Shown here: piece by piece, positions 8,553 to 16,539 of the stretch
Position numbering within the stretch: position 1 is the first letter of the stretch
How the letters are laid out: every line of letters begins with the position of its first letter
From: Yeosuana aromativorans
GTDB lineage: Bacteria; Bacteroidota; Bacteroidia; Flavobacteriales; Flavobacteriaceae
Length of the DNA: 64,000 nucleotides
Direction: 5' to 3'
NCBI RefSeq assembly: GCF_014646655.1
Contig: NZ_BMNR01000001.1
Location: forward strand, 626,572 to 690,571
Translations under genes and position numbers: made by a program
The notes under the pieces: generated by a model
The model's database searches: none
The model's input: the letters and a program-made list of their open reading frames with translations, nothing else
What the model was told of the DNA's origin: nothing

Positions 8553-9061
8553 TTACCATCTGCCAGCATATTCTAAATCAATAGCAGAACTTTCTTTTAA
8601 ATAATGATATTGATACCTAATTATTTGCCGAATAGCAAGTAATCGTGCGCCAACCAATTGGCGAGAAATTGTTTTGCGGACAAAGGCCCTAATTTAGGAT
8701 GTTGGTAAACATTGTTCCAATTGGCATTAATTTGTGCATGCAACCAACTGATGGAATGATTGCGTTCCTCTAAAAATTCATGAACTTGCTTATCATAATT
8801 TTGAGACATGTACCGTCGCTCTAAAACCCAGCCTTCAGGATTTATGGAAGGCATTTCCAAAAGAGGGGTTTCTAGTGTATGCTTAACTCTGGCTCTAAAA
8901 TCATCACGCTCTTCGTCCAATAAATGACACACAATCTCTTTTAAACACCATTTTTCAGGTTGTGGCCTCCATAGATATTCTTCCTTGCTTTTAAGCACCA
9001 GCAAGCTTTTAAAAATATATTGGTTATTACCTAACTGATTAATAATCTGCGTGATAGTCAT
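8553..9061 (-). pseudogene. DinB-superfamily protein gene with an apparent one-base frameshift near 8640
   Basis: The intact frame from the ATG at 9061 encodes 146 residues ending AHDYLLFGK and stops at 8621. The N-terminal DinB features are present: PEKWCLKEIVCHLLDEERDD (first metal-site His) and ANWLAHDY. In the neighbouring frame, just before the stop, the sequence continues as LAIRQIIRYQYHYLKE and then SAIDLEYAGRW, ending at a TAA at 8553-8555. This is the usual C-terminus of DinB-type proteins. Adding one T in the GATTAC at about 8639-8644 would restore an approximately 169-residue protein of normal family length. Either the gene is inactivated or truncated here, or the base is a sequencing error. 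DinB-fold proteins are metal-dependent and often thiol transferases. Confidence 0.8.
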
Positions 9062-9243
9062 GATAAAAACTGCATATAGGTGCTAATATACACAATTTTT
9101 ATTCGTTTACAAACGACTACAAACATTTACAAACGATTTTAAATATTTATTAACCGAATAACATTTGGAAACCGTCACATCTTTGCCTTGTCGAAACATA
9201 AGAACTCGATAGTATTAACTGTTTAACCTTTAAATTTAAAATT

Positions 9244-9576
9244 ATGAACACGCTTAGAAACAAAGTACAGTTGATTGGTAGATTAGGACAAGATCCTGAA
9301 ATTGTAAACTTTACAGATGGTAACAAAATGGCTAAATTCTCACTGGCAACAGATGATAGCTACAAAGACAAAAAAGGAAACAAAGTGGAACGCGCCTATT
9401 GGCATAACATTGTTGTAAAAGGCGGATTGGTAAACGTGGTGGAAAACTATATTACTAAAGGAAAAGAAATTGCTGTTGAAGGCAAGCTCACCAACCGCTC
9501 TTGGGAAGATAAAGATGGCAACAAACATTATACAACCGAAATACTTTGCAGTGAATTATTGATGCTTAGCAAATAA
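9244..9576 (+). CDS. ssb: Single-stranded DNA-binding protein, short form
   Basis: A 110-residue OB-fold protein. It carries the SSB signatures NKVQLIGRLGQDPEI at the start, ERAYWHNIVVKG in the middle (Trp-His involved in ssDNA stacking) and EIAVEGKLTNRSWEDKDG. It lacks the glycine-rich linker and the acidic C-terminal tip (DDxPF-like) through which canonical SSB recruits partner proteins, and ends ELLMLSK. This short form is common in Bacteroidota alongside a full-length SSB. Replication, repair or competence roles are all possible. Its 5' untranslated region appears long; CATCTTTG at 9178-9185 is one base off the -7 consensus. Confidence 0.9.
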   Translation: MNTLRNKVQLIGRLGQDPEIVNFTDGNKMAKFSLATDDSYKDKKGNKVERAYWHNIVVKGGLVNVVENYITKGKEIAVEGKLTNRSWEDKDGNKHYTTEILCSELLMLSK

Positions 9577-9603
9577 TACTTAACCTATACGTTATAACTT
9601 TTT

Positions 9604-9640
9604 AAACGAGACTTCTCCCAAAAGTCTCGTTTATTTTTTT
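9604..9640. terminator. Intrinsic terminator after ssb
   Basis: The stem aaacgagactt (9604-9614) / aagtctcgttt (9622-9632) has a 7-nt loop and a T-rich tail to 9640. It lies between ssb and the convergent nadB stop and could serve both. Confidence 0.9.
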
Positions 9641-11193
9641 ACGTTATCAATATTAAAGTAACCTCCTTTATTTTCTGTTCGTTCCAATGATTGACCAATT
9701 ATTAAATGAGCTACATTAACCATGTTTCGCAATTCGCATAATGAGGTTGTTATTTTAGATTCCCGATAAAGATCTTCTACTTCATTATAAATTAATTCCA
9801 AATGTTTTATGGCTCTTTTTAACCGTTTGTTGCTTCTAACGATACCCACATAATCCCGCATTAAAGCCTGTAATTGTTTCAAGTTATGCTGTATTAAAAC
9901 ATGTTCCTCAGGAATGGTTGTTCCTTCGTCATTCCAATCAGGGATTTCAATAGTTAGTGTACCATATTCATGGCTGCTATGAAATCTAAAAATATTGTGG
10001 GCATATACCAGCGCTTCCAACAATGAATTGGAGGCCAATCTATTCGCACCATGTAATCCGGTTCTGGTACACTCGCCACAGGCAAATAAATTGGATACGG
10101 AAGTCTTTCCGTCTTTGTCAACTTCAATGCCACCACATAAATAATGAGAAGCCGGCACCACAGGAATCCAATCTTTTGCTACATCAATATGATGCTCCAG
10201 GCATTTTTCGTAAATATTGGGAAAATGATTTTTAAAGTCCTTGATATCTAAATGGGTACAATCTAAATAAACATGGTTTTCACCTGATTTCTTCAGCTCC
10301 CTATCAATGCTTTGTGAGACAATATCCCTAGAGGCCAATTCTGCCCGTGCATCATAATCAGGCATAAAACGATAGCCATTTTTATTTCGTAAATAGGCCC
10401 CAAAACCTCTAACTGCTTCCGAAATCAAAAAAGAGGATTCTCCTTTTGCTTCGTACAATGCAGTAGGATGAAACTGAATAAATTCCATGTCCTTAATCTT
10501 GGCTTTTGCTCGATAGGCCATGGCTATACCATCTCCAGTAGCAATTTTGGGATTTGTTGTATGGCCATATACACAACCAACACCTCCGGAAGCCAACAGT
10601 GTGCTATTAGCTTTAATTGTAAAAATATGTCCTGTCTTTTGGTCTAAAACATAAGCTCCATAACACGAAATTGTATCTGATTTTACATTTTTTATATGAT
10701 GGTTTGTTACCAAATCAATTGCAAAATGATGTGATAAAATAGTGATGTTTGGTAATTGATGGACGCATTTCAACAGGGCGCGTTCAATTTCATATCCTGT
10801 GATATCCTTATGGTGTACAACACGATACTCGGAATGCCCGCCCTCTTTACCTAAATCAAAATCCCCGCTCCCATCCACATCAAAATTAGCACCCCAAAGC
10901 AATAATTCTTTAAGGCGTTTGGGGCCTTCTTCAACCACCATTTTAACAACACCCTCATCGCATAATCCATCCCCTGCAATCAATGTGTCTTTAATGTGCT
11001 TTTCAAAAGAATCTGATTGTGTATCCAAAACAACGGCTACGCCTCCTTGGGCATATTTGGTATTGGATTCTTCTTCATCAGACTTGGTTATAATTATAAC
11101 CTCTCTATCAGGAAATTTTTCAGCTATCTTAATGGAAAAGGTCAGCCCTGCAACACCTGAACCAATGACCAAATAATTTGTTGTCATCATCAT
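9631..11193 (-). CDS. nadB: L-aspartate oxidase
   Basis: A 520-residue FAD enzyme that oxidises L-aspartate to iminoaspartate, the first step of de novo NAD synthesis. The FAD dinucleotide motif VIGSGVAGLTFS is at the N-terminus, followed by the NTKYAQGGVAVV loop. IQFHPTALY and the C-terminal GLHGANRLASNSLLEALVYA are typical of NadB and distinguish it from fumarate reductase and succinate dehydrogenase flavoproteins. Three ATG codons in a row open the gene (MMMTTN), so the exact start is ambiguous by two residues. It follows nadA with stop and start overlapping at 11193, forming a nadAB unit. nadC is not adjacent. Confidence 0.96.
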   Translation of the reverse strand: MMMTTNYLVIGSGVAGLTFSIKIAEKFPDREVIIITKSDEEESNTKYAQGGVAVVLDTQSDSFEKHIKDTLIAGDGLCDEGVVKMVVEEGPKRLKELLLWGANFDVDGSGDFDLGKEGGHSEYRVVHHKDITGYEIERALLKCVHQLPNITILSHHFAIDLVTNHHIKNVKSDTISCYGAYVLDQKTGHIFTIKANSTLLASGGVGCVYGHTTNPKIATGDGIAMAYRAKAKIKDMEFIQFHPTALYEAKGESSFLISEAVRGFGAYLRNKNGYRFMPDYDARAELASRDIVSQSIDRELKKSGENHVYLDCTHLDIKDFKNHFPNIYEKCLEHHIDVAKDWIPVVPASHYLCGGIEVDKDGKTSVSNLFACGECTRTGLHGANRLASNSLLEALVYAHNIFRFHSSHEYGTLTIEIPDWNDEGTTIPEEHVLIQHNLKQLQALMRDYVGIVRSNKRLKRAIKHLELIYNEVEDLYRESKITTSLCELRNMVNVAHLIIGQSLERTENKGGYFNIDNVKK

Positions 11194-12119
11194 TATTTTG
11201 ATAGTTCAAGCATGCGTTCTATTGGCAGTAATGCTTTTTTTCTAATCTCTTCAGCAACTTCTATTTGAGGCGACTCATTCAATAAGCAATCATACAGTTT
11301 TTGCATGGTATTCACCTTCATAAATCCACATTCACTGCAAGCACAGGTATTGTCTTCGTGTGCTGGTGCCGGAATCAATTCTGTTTGGGGAACCTCTTGC
11401 TGCATTTTGTGCAAAATACCTGCTTCAGTAGCCACAATAAATTTTTCTTGCGGATATTTCTTCACATAATTTATCATACCAGATGTAGAACCAATGTAAG
11501 TTGCTGTATTTAAAATATGCTCTTCAGATTCTGGATGCGCTATGATTTTGTGATCTGGATATTTTTTATGCAACTCAATCAATTTATCAATAGAAAAAGC
11601 TTCGTGTACAATACAACTACCGTCCCAAAGCAACAGATCTCTCCCAGTCTTTTTCATGATATATTTACCCAAATTTTTATCAGGAGCAAATATAATAGGC
11701 ACGTCTTTTGGAACAGATTCTACAATCTTTAAAGCATTTGATGACGTACAAACAATATCACTCAACGCTTTAATTTCAGCAGAACAATTAACATAGGTGA
11801 TCACCACATGGTTGGGATGTTTTTTTATAAATGCTGAAAAAGCTTCTGGAGGACACGAATCAGCTAAGGAACATCCCGCTTTTAAATCCGGTAAAACAAC
11901 AGTTTTTGTTGGATTTAATATTTTAGCTGTTTCGGCCATAAAATGAACACCAGCAAACACAATGATATCAGCCTCTGTTTCAGCTGCCTTTTGCGACAAG
12001 CCTAAACTATCACCAACATAGTCTGCTACATCTTGAATGTCTGCCGTTTGATAATAATGGGCAAGAATAACCGCATTCTTGTCCTTTTTAAGTTGAATTA
12101 TTTTTTCCTTTAAGCCCAT
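11193..12119 (-). CDS. nadA: Quinolinate synthase
   Basis: A 308-residue [4Fe-4S] enzyme condensing iminoaspartate with dihydroxyacetone phosphate to quinolinate. Family motifs are present: [19 protein letters not shown], the first cluster Cys in the region [34 protein letters not shown], and a C-terminal [13 protein letters not shown]. Length is normal for the family. It is the first gene of nadA-nadB and is divergent from the Rrf2-type regulator. That arrangement makes an iron-sulphur-responsive control plausible, but I see no proof of it. A perfect TAnnTTTG box lies 29 bp upstream. Confidence 0.96.
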   Translation of the reverse strand: MGLKEKIIQLKKDKNAVILAHYYQTADIQDVADYVGDSLGLSQKAAETEADIIVFAGVHFMAETAKILNPTKTVVLPDLKAGCSLADSCPPEAFSAFIKKHPNHVVITYVNCSAEIKALSDIVCTSSNALKIVESVPKDVPIIFAPDKNLGKYIMKKTGRDLLLWDGSCIVHEAFSIDKLIELHKKYPDHKIIAHPESEEHILNTATYIGSTSGMINYVKKYPQEKFIVATEAGILHKMQQEVPQTELIPAPAHEDNTCACSECGFMKVNTMQKLYDCLLNESPQIEVAEEIRKKALLPIERMLELSK

Positions 12120-12147
12120 TATTTGGTACGATAAAAAATTAAGAGTG

Positions 12148-12155
12148 CAAACTTA
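12148..12155 (-). promoter_or_regulatory. -7 promoter element of nadAB
   Basis: TAAGTTTG on the minus strand is a perfect consensus match, 29 bp before the nadA ATG. A TTTTTG lies 12 bp upstream of it, closer than the usual -33 spacing. Confidence 0.5.
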
Positions 12156-12216
12156 TTGCTTTTTAAACAAAAATCATAAATAACACTTTAATAAAGATTA
12201 AAACATCTTTTTTTCT

Positions 12217-12224
12217 TATGTTTG
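12217..12224 (+). promoter_or_regulatory. -7 promoter element of the Rrf2-type regulator gene
   Basis: TATGTTTG is a perfect TAnnTTTG match. The last three bases are the TTG that would be taken as the start of the longest reading frame. If the box is used, transcription begins near 12231, so the real start must be the ATG at 12240, with a leader of only about 9 nt. Confidence 0.6.
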
Positions 12225-12239
12225 AAAACAAAAACACTT

Positions 12240-12695
12240 ATGCTCTCAAATGCTTGTAAATATGCCATTCGTTCTATTTTATACTTAGGAATTCAAACGG
12301 ATGAGAACACTAAAGTAGGTGTTAAAAGAATTGCTGATGAGCTAGAAACACCTCAGCCTTTTTTAGCCAAATTATTGCAACAGCTCACAAAAACCAATTT
12401 GGTGTCTTCAACCAAAGGGCCGAATGGCGGATTTTACTTATCACAAAAAGACAAGGAAAATTCTGTTTGGGATGTTATTAAAAACATAGACGGCACCTCA
12501 AAATTTGATGACTGCTTTTTAGGTTTGTCAACATGTAGTGACAACAATCCGTGCCCGGTTCATTTTATTGTATCACCATTCAAACAAAAACTATTGGACA
12601 ATTTTAAGGATAAAACCATTGCCCAATATGTTACGGAAATAACCAAAACAGGAAAAGTTATTTCCCTTAAGGATTTTGATATTTTAAAAAACTAG
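12240..12695 (+). CDS. Rrf2-family transcriptional regulator with a three-cysteine motif
   Basis: From the ATG at 12240 the product is 151 residues and starts MLSNACKYAIRSILYL, the standard Rrf2/IscR/NsrR winged-helix N-terminus. Recognition-helix region PQPFLAKLLQQLTK and wing STKGPNGGFYLS follow. Cys92, Cys99 and Cys105 (C-x6-C-x5-C) match the spacing of the iron-sulphur-binding cysteines of IscR/NsrR/RsrR-type sensors. It is therefore probably a redox, iron-sulphur or NO-responsive DNA-binding protein. I prefer this start over the TTG at 12222 because that TTG is part of a promoter box. It is divergent from nadA and convergent with the 605-residue gene, sharing the bases CTAG as both stop codons (12692-12695). 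Confidence 0.9.
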   Translation: MLSNACKYAIRSILYLGIQTDENTKVGVKRIADELETPQPFLAKLLQQLTKTNLVSSTKGPNGGFYLSQKDKENSVWDVIKNIDGTSKFDDCFLGLSTCSDNNPCPVHFIVSPFKQKLLDNFKDKTIAQYVTEITKTGKVISLKDFDILKN

Positions 12696-14509
12696 CTGTT
12701 AACGGGAATTAGTGATAGGTTTTCTATTTCTGAACCTATGTTTTGTAACATTTTTACACTCTTCTCCAATTCATTTAAAACAGAATCTTTTATTTCTTCA
12801 AAAGCATTGGTGACTGTTTCAAATAAATTTTGATAATACAAAACACCTTCCTGCATATTATTTGTAAAAGTCAATAGATATTTTTCTTCTTTTTTGTTCA
12901 TGTTCTTTTTGGCGTCTTCCAATTTATTTTTTAGAAAATCCATATAAATATGAAGTTCTTTGATGAACATATTGGGCCGATCTGTTCTGGTTATCATGTT
13001 ATCCCGTCCATAAATATGATCGGTCATGTTTATTAGGCTCATGATTTTTGAATAGTAAGCCATATTGGGTCCAGGGCAAATGGAAACACCGGTGCCTTCA
13101 ACTTTAGTATCCAAATTATAGGACAACAAAGCAGATGTACCCAAACCTACACAGGTACAGGTTTTTTCGGTGATTTTATTTAGACTCTCTTGATAGGCCT
13201 CTGCTGATAATTGCTGTCCTTCAAGCTCTTTTATTTTTAAATATTGGTATTCCCGCGAAGCCGTACAAATACCGGTTTCCTTGAATTCTTTGTTTAAAGA
13301 CACAAACTTCTTTGGGCATGCGCTTCCTGGTCTTCCCTTAGCTATAAAGGCTTCTTTTTCTAAATCTTTAGTATTGCCTCTAAGGTTATTAAACGGAACA
13401 CCTAAGGGAGAAATATCGCTTAAATACAAATCCTCTTCCTTGGCCTCAACCAATTGATGTAATGTTTTTTCATCAACCGTTGTGGCTTCGGGAACCAATA
13501 AAAATGGAGTGCCCCAACCAATGGAATCCAATTCATAATGGTCCAATAAAAACTCGTGTTCCTCTTCAGTGCCAACACCGCCTTGAGCAGAAATTTTTAT
13601 GGATAAATTATTGTTTGAAATAATGCGTCCTTGGTTCTCTAATTCTTGATTTAAAACATCTTGAATAGTAGCCCTTAACTCTTCCCGTTTTTCTTTAAAC
13701 TCCTGTAAAACCGGGCCTAAAAGATAGCCATCGGTCGCAAAGGCATGGCCACCACAATTAAGGCCTGATTCTATTCTATATTCTGAAACCCACAACCCTT
13801 TTTTTGCCAAAAATTTTCCTTGGATTAAAGCCGATCTGTAATCACTGACTTTTAAAATTATTTTCTTGTTAAAGTGACCATTTGCATTTGGATAAAAATC
13901 ATCAAACTGGCTCATGTAAGCATATAAACGTGGATTCATACCTGCAGACAATATCACAGATGATTTTAACTTACTTTGTGCAAAACCTCTTAATGCGGCA
14001 TGGGCATCATTATATTCTACGGGGAGTTTTTCAGTTTTATTATAATTGTCTTTATCAACCTTGGTCATAATGTTGACATCTATATGGCCCATGGTTAAAT
14101 TTTTGTTTGCCCAATTTTTAATTTCTGATAAATTGAAACCATTTTCCATTAGTTTATTGAACTCTGTTTTTAAAGACGAACTATCTGGAAGCATGGCAAT
14201 ATATTTCTTGATTTCATCAGTCTTTTCAATAGACACATTTTTTAAGGCCTGGAAATTTTTTTCGGCCAAATCGCTAATTAAATTTAAATAGGATGTGATT
14301 CGTTTCGCCCTAAAATCGTCAATTTTATCTGTGATTTCTTTGTATGGAATCTCAAATTTTTCGCTGTACATTTTGCGTAATTTCTCGAGGAGAATATCAT
14401 CAACCAAAGAAATAACCGAATCGATTCCGTATTGAGCAACTTTTAAAGGCGTGTCTATAGTAAATCCAATGCCCATTACAGGAATATGGAAGGAGTGTGT
14501 GTTTTTCAT
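12692..14509 (-). CDS. Conserved 605-residue protein of unknown function, Cys-rich C-terminal half
   Basis: A 605-residue soluble protein without signal peptide or membrane segments; I do not recognise its family. Visible blocks are a motif at residues 249-258 (SGLNCGGHAFATDG, Cys252) and a long helical N-terminal third. Five further cysteines sit in conserved-looking short motifs: SACPKK (398), GICTAS (415), KTCTCVG (451, 453) and ICPGPN (478). The spacing would suit an iron-sulphur cluster or redox thiols. PFLLVPEATTV and GRPGSACPKKF suggest an alpha/beta, possibly TIM-barrel-like, core. It lies between a [Fe-S]-type Rrf2 regulator and nrdGD and has its own promoter with a Crp/Fnr-like site. 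I infer a role in anaerobic or low-oxygen metabolism, without assigning a reaction. Confidence 0.8.
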   Translation of the reverse strand: MKNTHSFHIPVMGIGFTIDTPLKVAQYGIDSVISLVDDILLEKLRKMYSEKFEIPYKEITDKIDDFRAKRITSYLNLISDLAEKNFQALKNVSIEKTDEIKKYIAMLPDSSSLKTEFNKLMENGFNLSEIKNWANKNLTMGHIDVNIMTKVDKDNYNKTEKLPVEYNDAHAALRGFAQSKLKSSVILSAGMNPRLYAYMSQFDDFYPNANGHFNKKIILKVSDYRSALIQGKFLAKKGLWVSEYRIESGLNCGGHAFATDGYLLGPVLQEFKEKREELRATIQDVLNQELENQGRIISNNNLSIKISAQGGVGTEEEHEFLLDHYELDSIGWGTPFLLVPEATTVDEKTLHQLVEAKEEDLYLSDISPLGVPFNNLRGNTKDLEKEAFIAKGRPGSACPKKFVSLNKEFKETGICTASREYQYLKIKELEGQQLSAEAYQESLNKITEKTCTCVGLGTSALLSYNLDTKVEGTGVSICPGPNMAYYSKIMSLINMTDHIYGRDNMITRTDRPNMFIKELHIYMDFLKNKLEDAKKNMNKKEEKYLLTFTNNMQEGVLYYQNLFETVTNAFEEIKDSVLNELEKSVKMLQNIGSEIENLSLIPVNS

Positions 14510-14537
14510 AGAATTTGTTTAACAATATGTAAATCGG

Positions 14538-14581
14538 TAAAGATATTTTATTGAAACCTTACAAAATATGACATTCATCAT
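14538..14581 (-). promoter_or_regulatory. Composite promoter of the 605-residue gene with a Crp/Fnr-like inverted repeat
   Basis: Read on the minus strand: ATGATGAATGTCAT (14568-14581, ATGA-N6-TCAT), one base, TTTTG (14562-14566), 16 bases, then TATCTTTA (14538-14545, one mismatch to TAnnTTTG). The ATG is 28 bp further on. The site abuts the -33 box, the position of a class II activator. The same layout with identical spacings is upstream of the YceI gene at 58302. Confidence 0.6.
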
Positions 14582-14587
14582 ATATTA

Positions 14588-14615
14588 AAAGGCTACCTTT
14601 TTTAGATAGCCCTTT
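14588..14615 (-). terminator. Terminator of nrdG-nrdD
   Basis: The stem aaaggcta (14588-14595) / tagcc(c)ttt (14607-14615) has one bulged base and a minus-strand T-run (complement of 14584-14590). It separates nrdD from the promoter of the 605-residue gene immediately beyond. Confidence 0.65.
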
Positions 14616-14660
14616 CAACAATGAATTATAATAAAATTGCAGATACTATTTTCCCAACTT

Positions 14661-16532
14661 TTATTTATCTATTAAGACCCCTAATTTATGTTCTTGATGT
14701 TGCTCTTGGAATTTTGTTATGGCGTTGGCTCGAATATCGGCCAACTTGGTTGATGGTTTTTCAATATGGTAATGCCTTAACTGATGCTCTTGTTGTCTAC
14801 CAGAACTAAAACTTGATACCCGTTTTAAATAGCCAATAACGCGCGTTGCGTGATCCACATCAGTAGAGCCACAAGTAGTACATACATAATTTGTTTGTTT
14901 AGATATGGCATTACAATCATTACAAATGGTAATTCTGATATTAAAACAGAAATAATTACAACCAGCGGCAGCCGTTGCATGGATAAGCTTAACAAAACCA
15001 TCTTTGTTTGGCGCTTCCTCAAGATTAAGGTGAAGTGCTGAACCGCCATCAAGGTATTTGATAATGTCTTTACCGTGTAATATAATTTTATCAAGCGTAT
15101 TGGTTTGTTGGTCTTCCACTTTATAGAAATAAGAGTTGTAGCAATCTCTTGGAACCAACAAGCCATCTTCTTTGTCCCATTTGGCATTTTTAACACCTAA
15201 ATTTTCTGCAGGTACAAATTCTGTATTGAACATATAGCCATAGTGCTTTTTAGCCAATTTATTTTCATCATAAATGGCTTTTAAATGCGAGTTTACAAAC
15301 TTTTTATACGTATCATTATTGCCAACAGTAATCCCTTGGCTTTCGGCAGCTTCAACCATACCATTAATGCCAATAGTCAAAAATTGTTTGTCCAGTGCTA
15401 TAAATCCAGCTTTATAAACGGGAAGCAAGCCCGCCTGTTCATATTCTTCAATAAGACTTCTGTATGCCACTTGATATTGATGTATTTTTCTAACCTCATC
15501 AACAATATTGGCGCCTTTTTGAACCAAGCGGTTCATGTTGAGTGTAATCACGTTTATGGATCCTGTGGCCACACCGCCGGCTCCTAAAGAGTAGCTGAAC
15601 GTATTATCACTTATCTCATTTCGCAATCTGCAACAAGATGCCAAACTATCGGCACTTTCAGATTGATAGATGAAAAATGAATTGCCCTCACTTAACTCTT
15701 TGGCACACATATCAGTAAATTCTTCATCAACCGGTTTGCCATCATTTACCAACATAGCAGCCGTAACCACTGGAAACGTGAGAATGGCTTTATTACGTTC
15801 GCCATTGAACCATTTCATAAAAAAGGCTTGTAGTTTTTTTAAGCTTTCCCATTTGGGTTTGGTCATGTCTGGAAATACAAAATCCCCAAACATGCTGTTA
15901 AAATACATTTCATCATATAAGGAAATATTCCAAAAAACTGATTGATACCCCCGAGCTGCAGCTGGTTGATTAACCGCATATACCACGTGCTGCAAATGAT
16001 TGGCTATAATATTTTTATGGGTGTCCAAATAATTTTCACCATAATCATTGACTGCAAAATGATCAAAGTACATCAAAAATTCAACGGTTGCCAAAGCCCC
16101 TGCAAATTGCGAGCTTATCGCAAACACCAAATTAACAAACTCACCACAAAAACTTTCCAAATGCTTGGGTGCCCTGCTTTCGCCACCTACCTTGGTAAGG
16201 CCATCCAATAAAAATGGGTACATACTAATGGACACACAATAGGGTTTTAAAGAGGTTTCGTCATGAATGTAAATTTCATGTGATTCAATTTGCTTGATGT
16301 ATTCATTGGCCAAGTCCTCACCAAAAAGCGATGCTATTTTCCGTTTTACCAAAGCCCTGTTGACCTGTATATTGATATCCTTATTAAGTTCTGCCTCCAT
16401 GGTTGCAATGTTTTTTGAGGTGACATTGGCATTGGCATCTACTTTTGAACCATCGGCTGCATTGGCCGAATGGATGTAATGTTCAATAAAATCAATTTTC
16501 TGGTTTACTTGGGCGTTGGTAAGTCGGATCAT
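14661..16532 (-). CDS. nrdD: Anaerobic (class III) ribonucleoside-triphosphate reductase
   Basis: A 623-residue glycyl-radical enzyme that makes deoxyribonucleotides without oxygen. The radical glycine is about Gly567 in RVIGYLKR, preceded by the four-Cys zinc site CNDC...CTTC. The active-site thiols are expected in KPYCVSIS and SLASCCRLRNE. Compared with the approximately 710-residue E. coli enzyme it lacks an N-terminal ATP-cone, since conserved sequence starts almost at once, so dATP inhibition is probably absent. About 55 residues follow the radical Gly, longer than usual. It lies 7 bp behind nrdG. Its presence implies growth or survival under anoxia. Confidence 0.93.
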   Translation of the reverse strand: MIRLTNAQVNQKIDFIEHYIHSANAADGSKVDANANVTSKNIATMEAELNKDINIQVNRALVKRKIASLFGEDLANEYIKQIESHEIYIHDETSLKPYCVSISMYPFLLDGLTKVGGESRAPKHLESFCGEFVNLVFAISSQFAGALATVEFLMYFDHFAVNDYGENYLDTHKNIIANHLQHVVYAVNQPAAARGYQSVFWNISLYDEMYFNSMFGDFVFPDMTKPKWESLKKLQAFFMKWFNGERNKAILTFPVVTAAMLVNDGKPVDEEFTDMCAKELSEGNSFFIYQSESADSLASCCRLRNEISDNTFSYSLGAGGVATGSINVITLNMNRLVQKGANIVDEVRKIHQYQVAYRSLIEEYEQAGLLPVYKAGFIALDKQFLTIGINGMVEAAESQGITVGNNDTYKKFVNSHLKAIYDENKLAKKHYGYMFNTEFVPAENLGVKNAKWDKEDGLLVPRDCYNSYFYKVEDQQTNTLDKIILHGKDIIKYLDGGSALHLNLEEAPNKDGFVKLIHATAAAGCNYFCFNIRITICNDCNAISKQTNYVCTTCGSTDVDHATRVIGYLKRVSSFSSGRQQEHQLRHYHIEKPSTKLADIRANAITKFQEQHQEHKLGVLIDK

Positions 16533-16539
16533 AATCGTG

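Noticed and set aside
9178-9185. CATCTTTG as ssb promoter
   Set aside because: One mismatch at the first conserved T, and the nearest upstream TTTG is only 10 bp away, too close for a -33 box.
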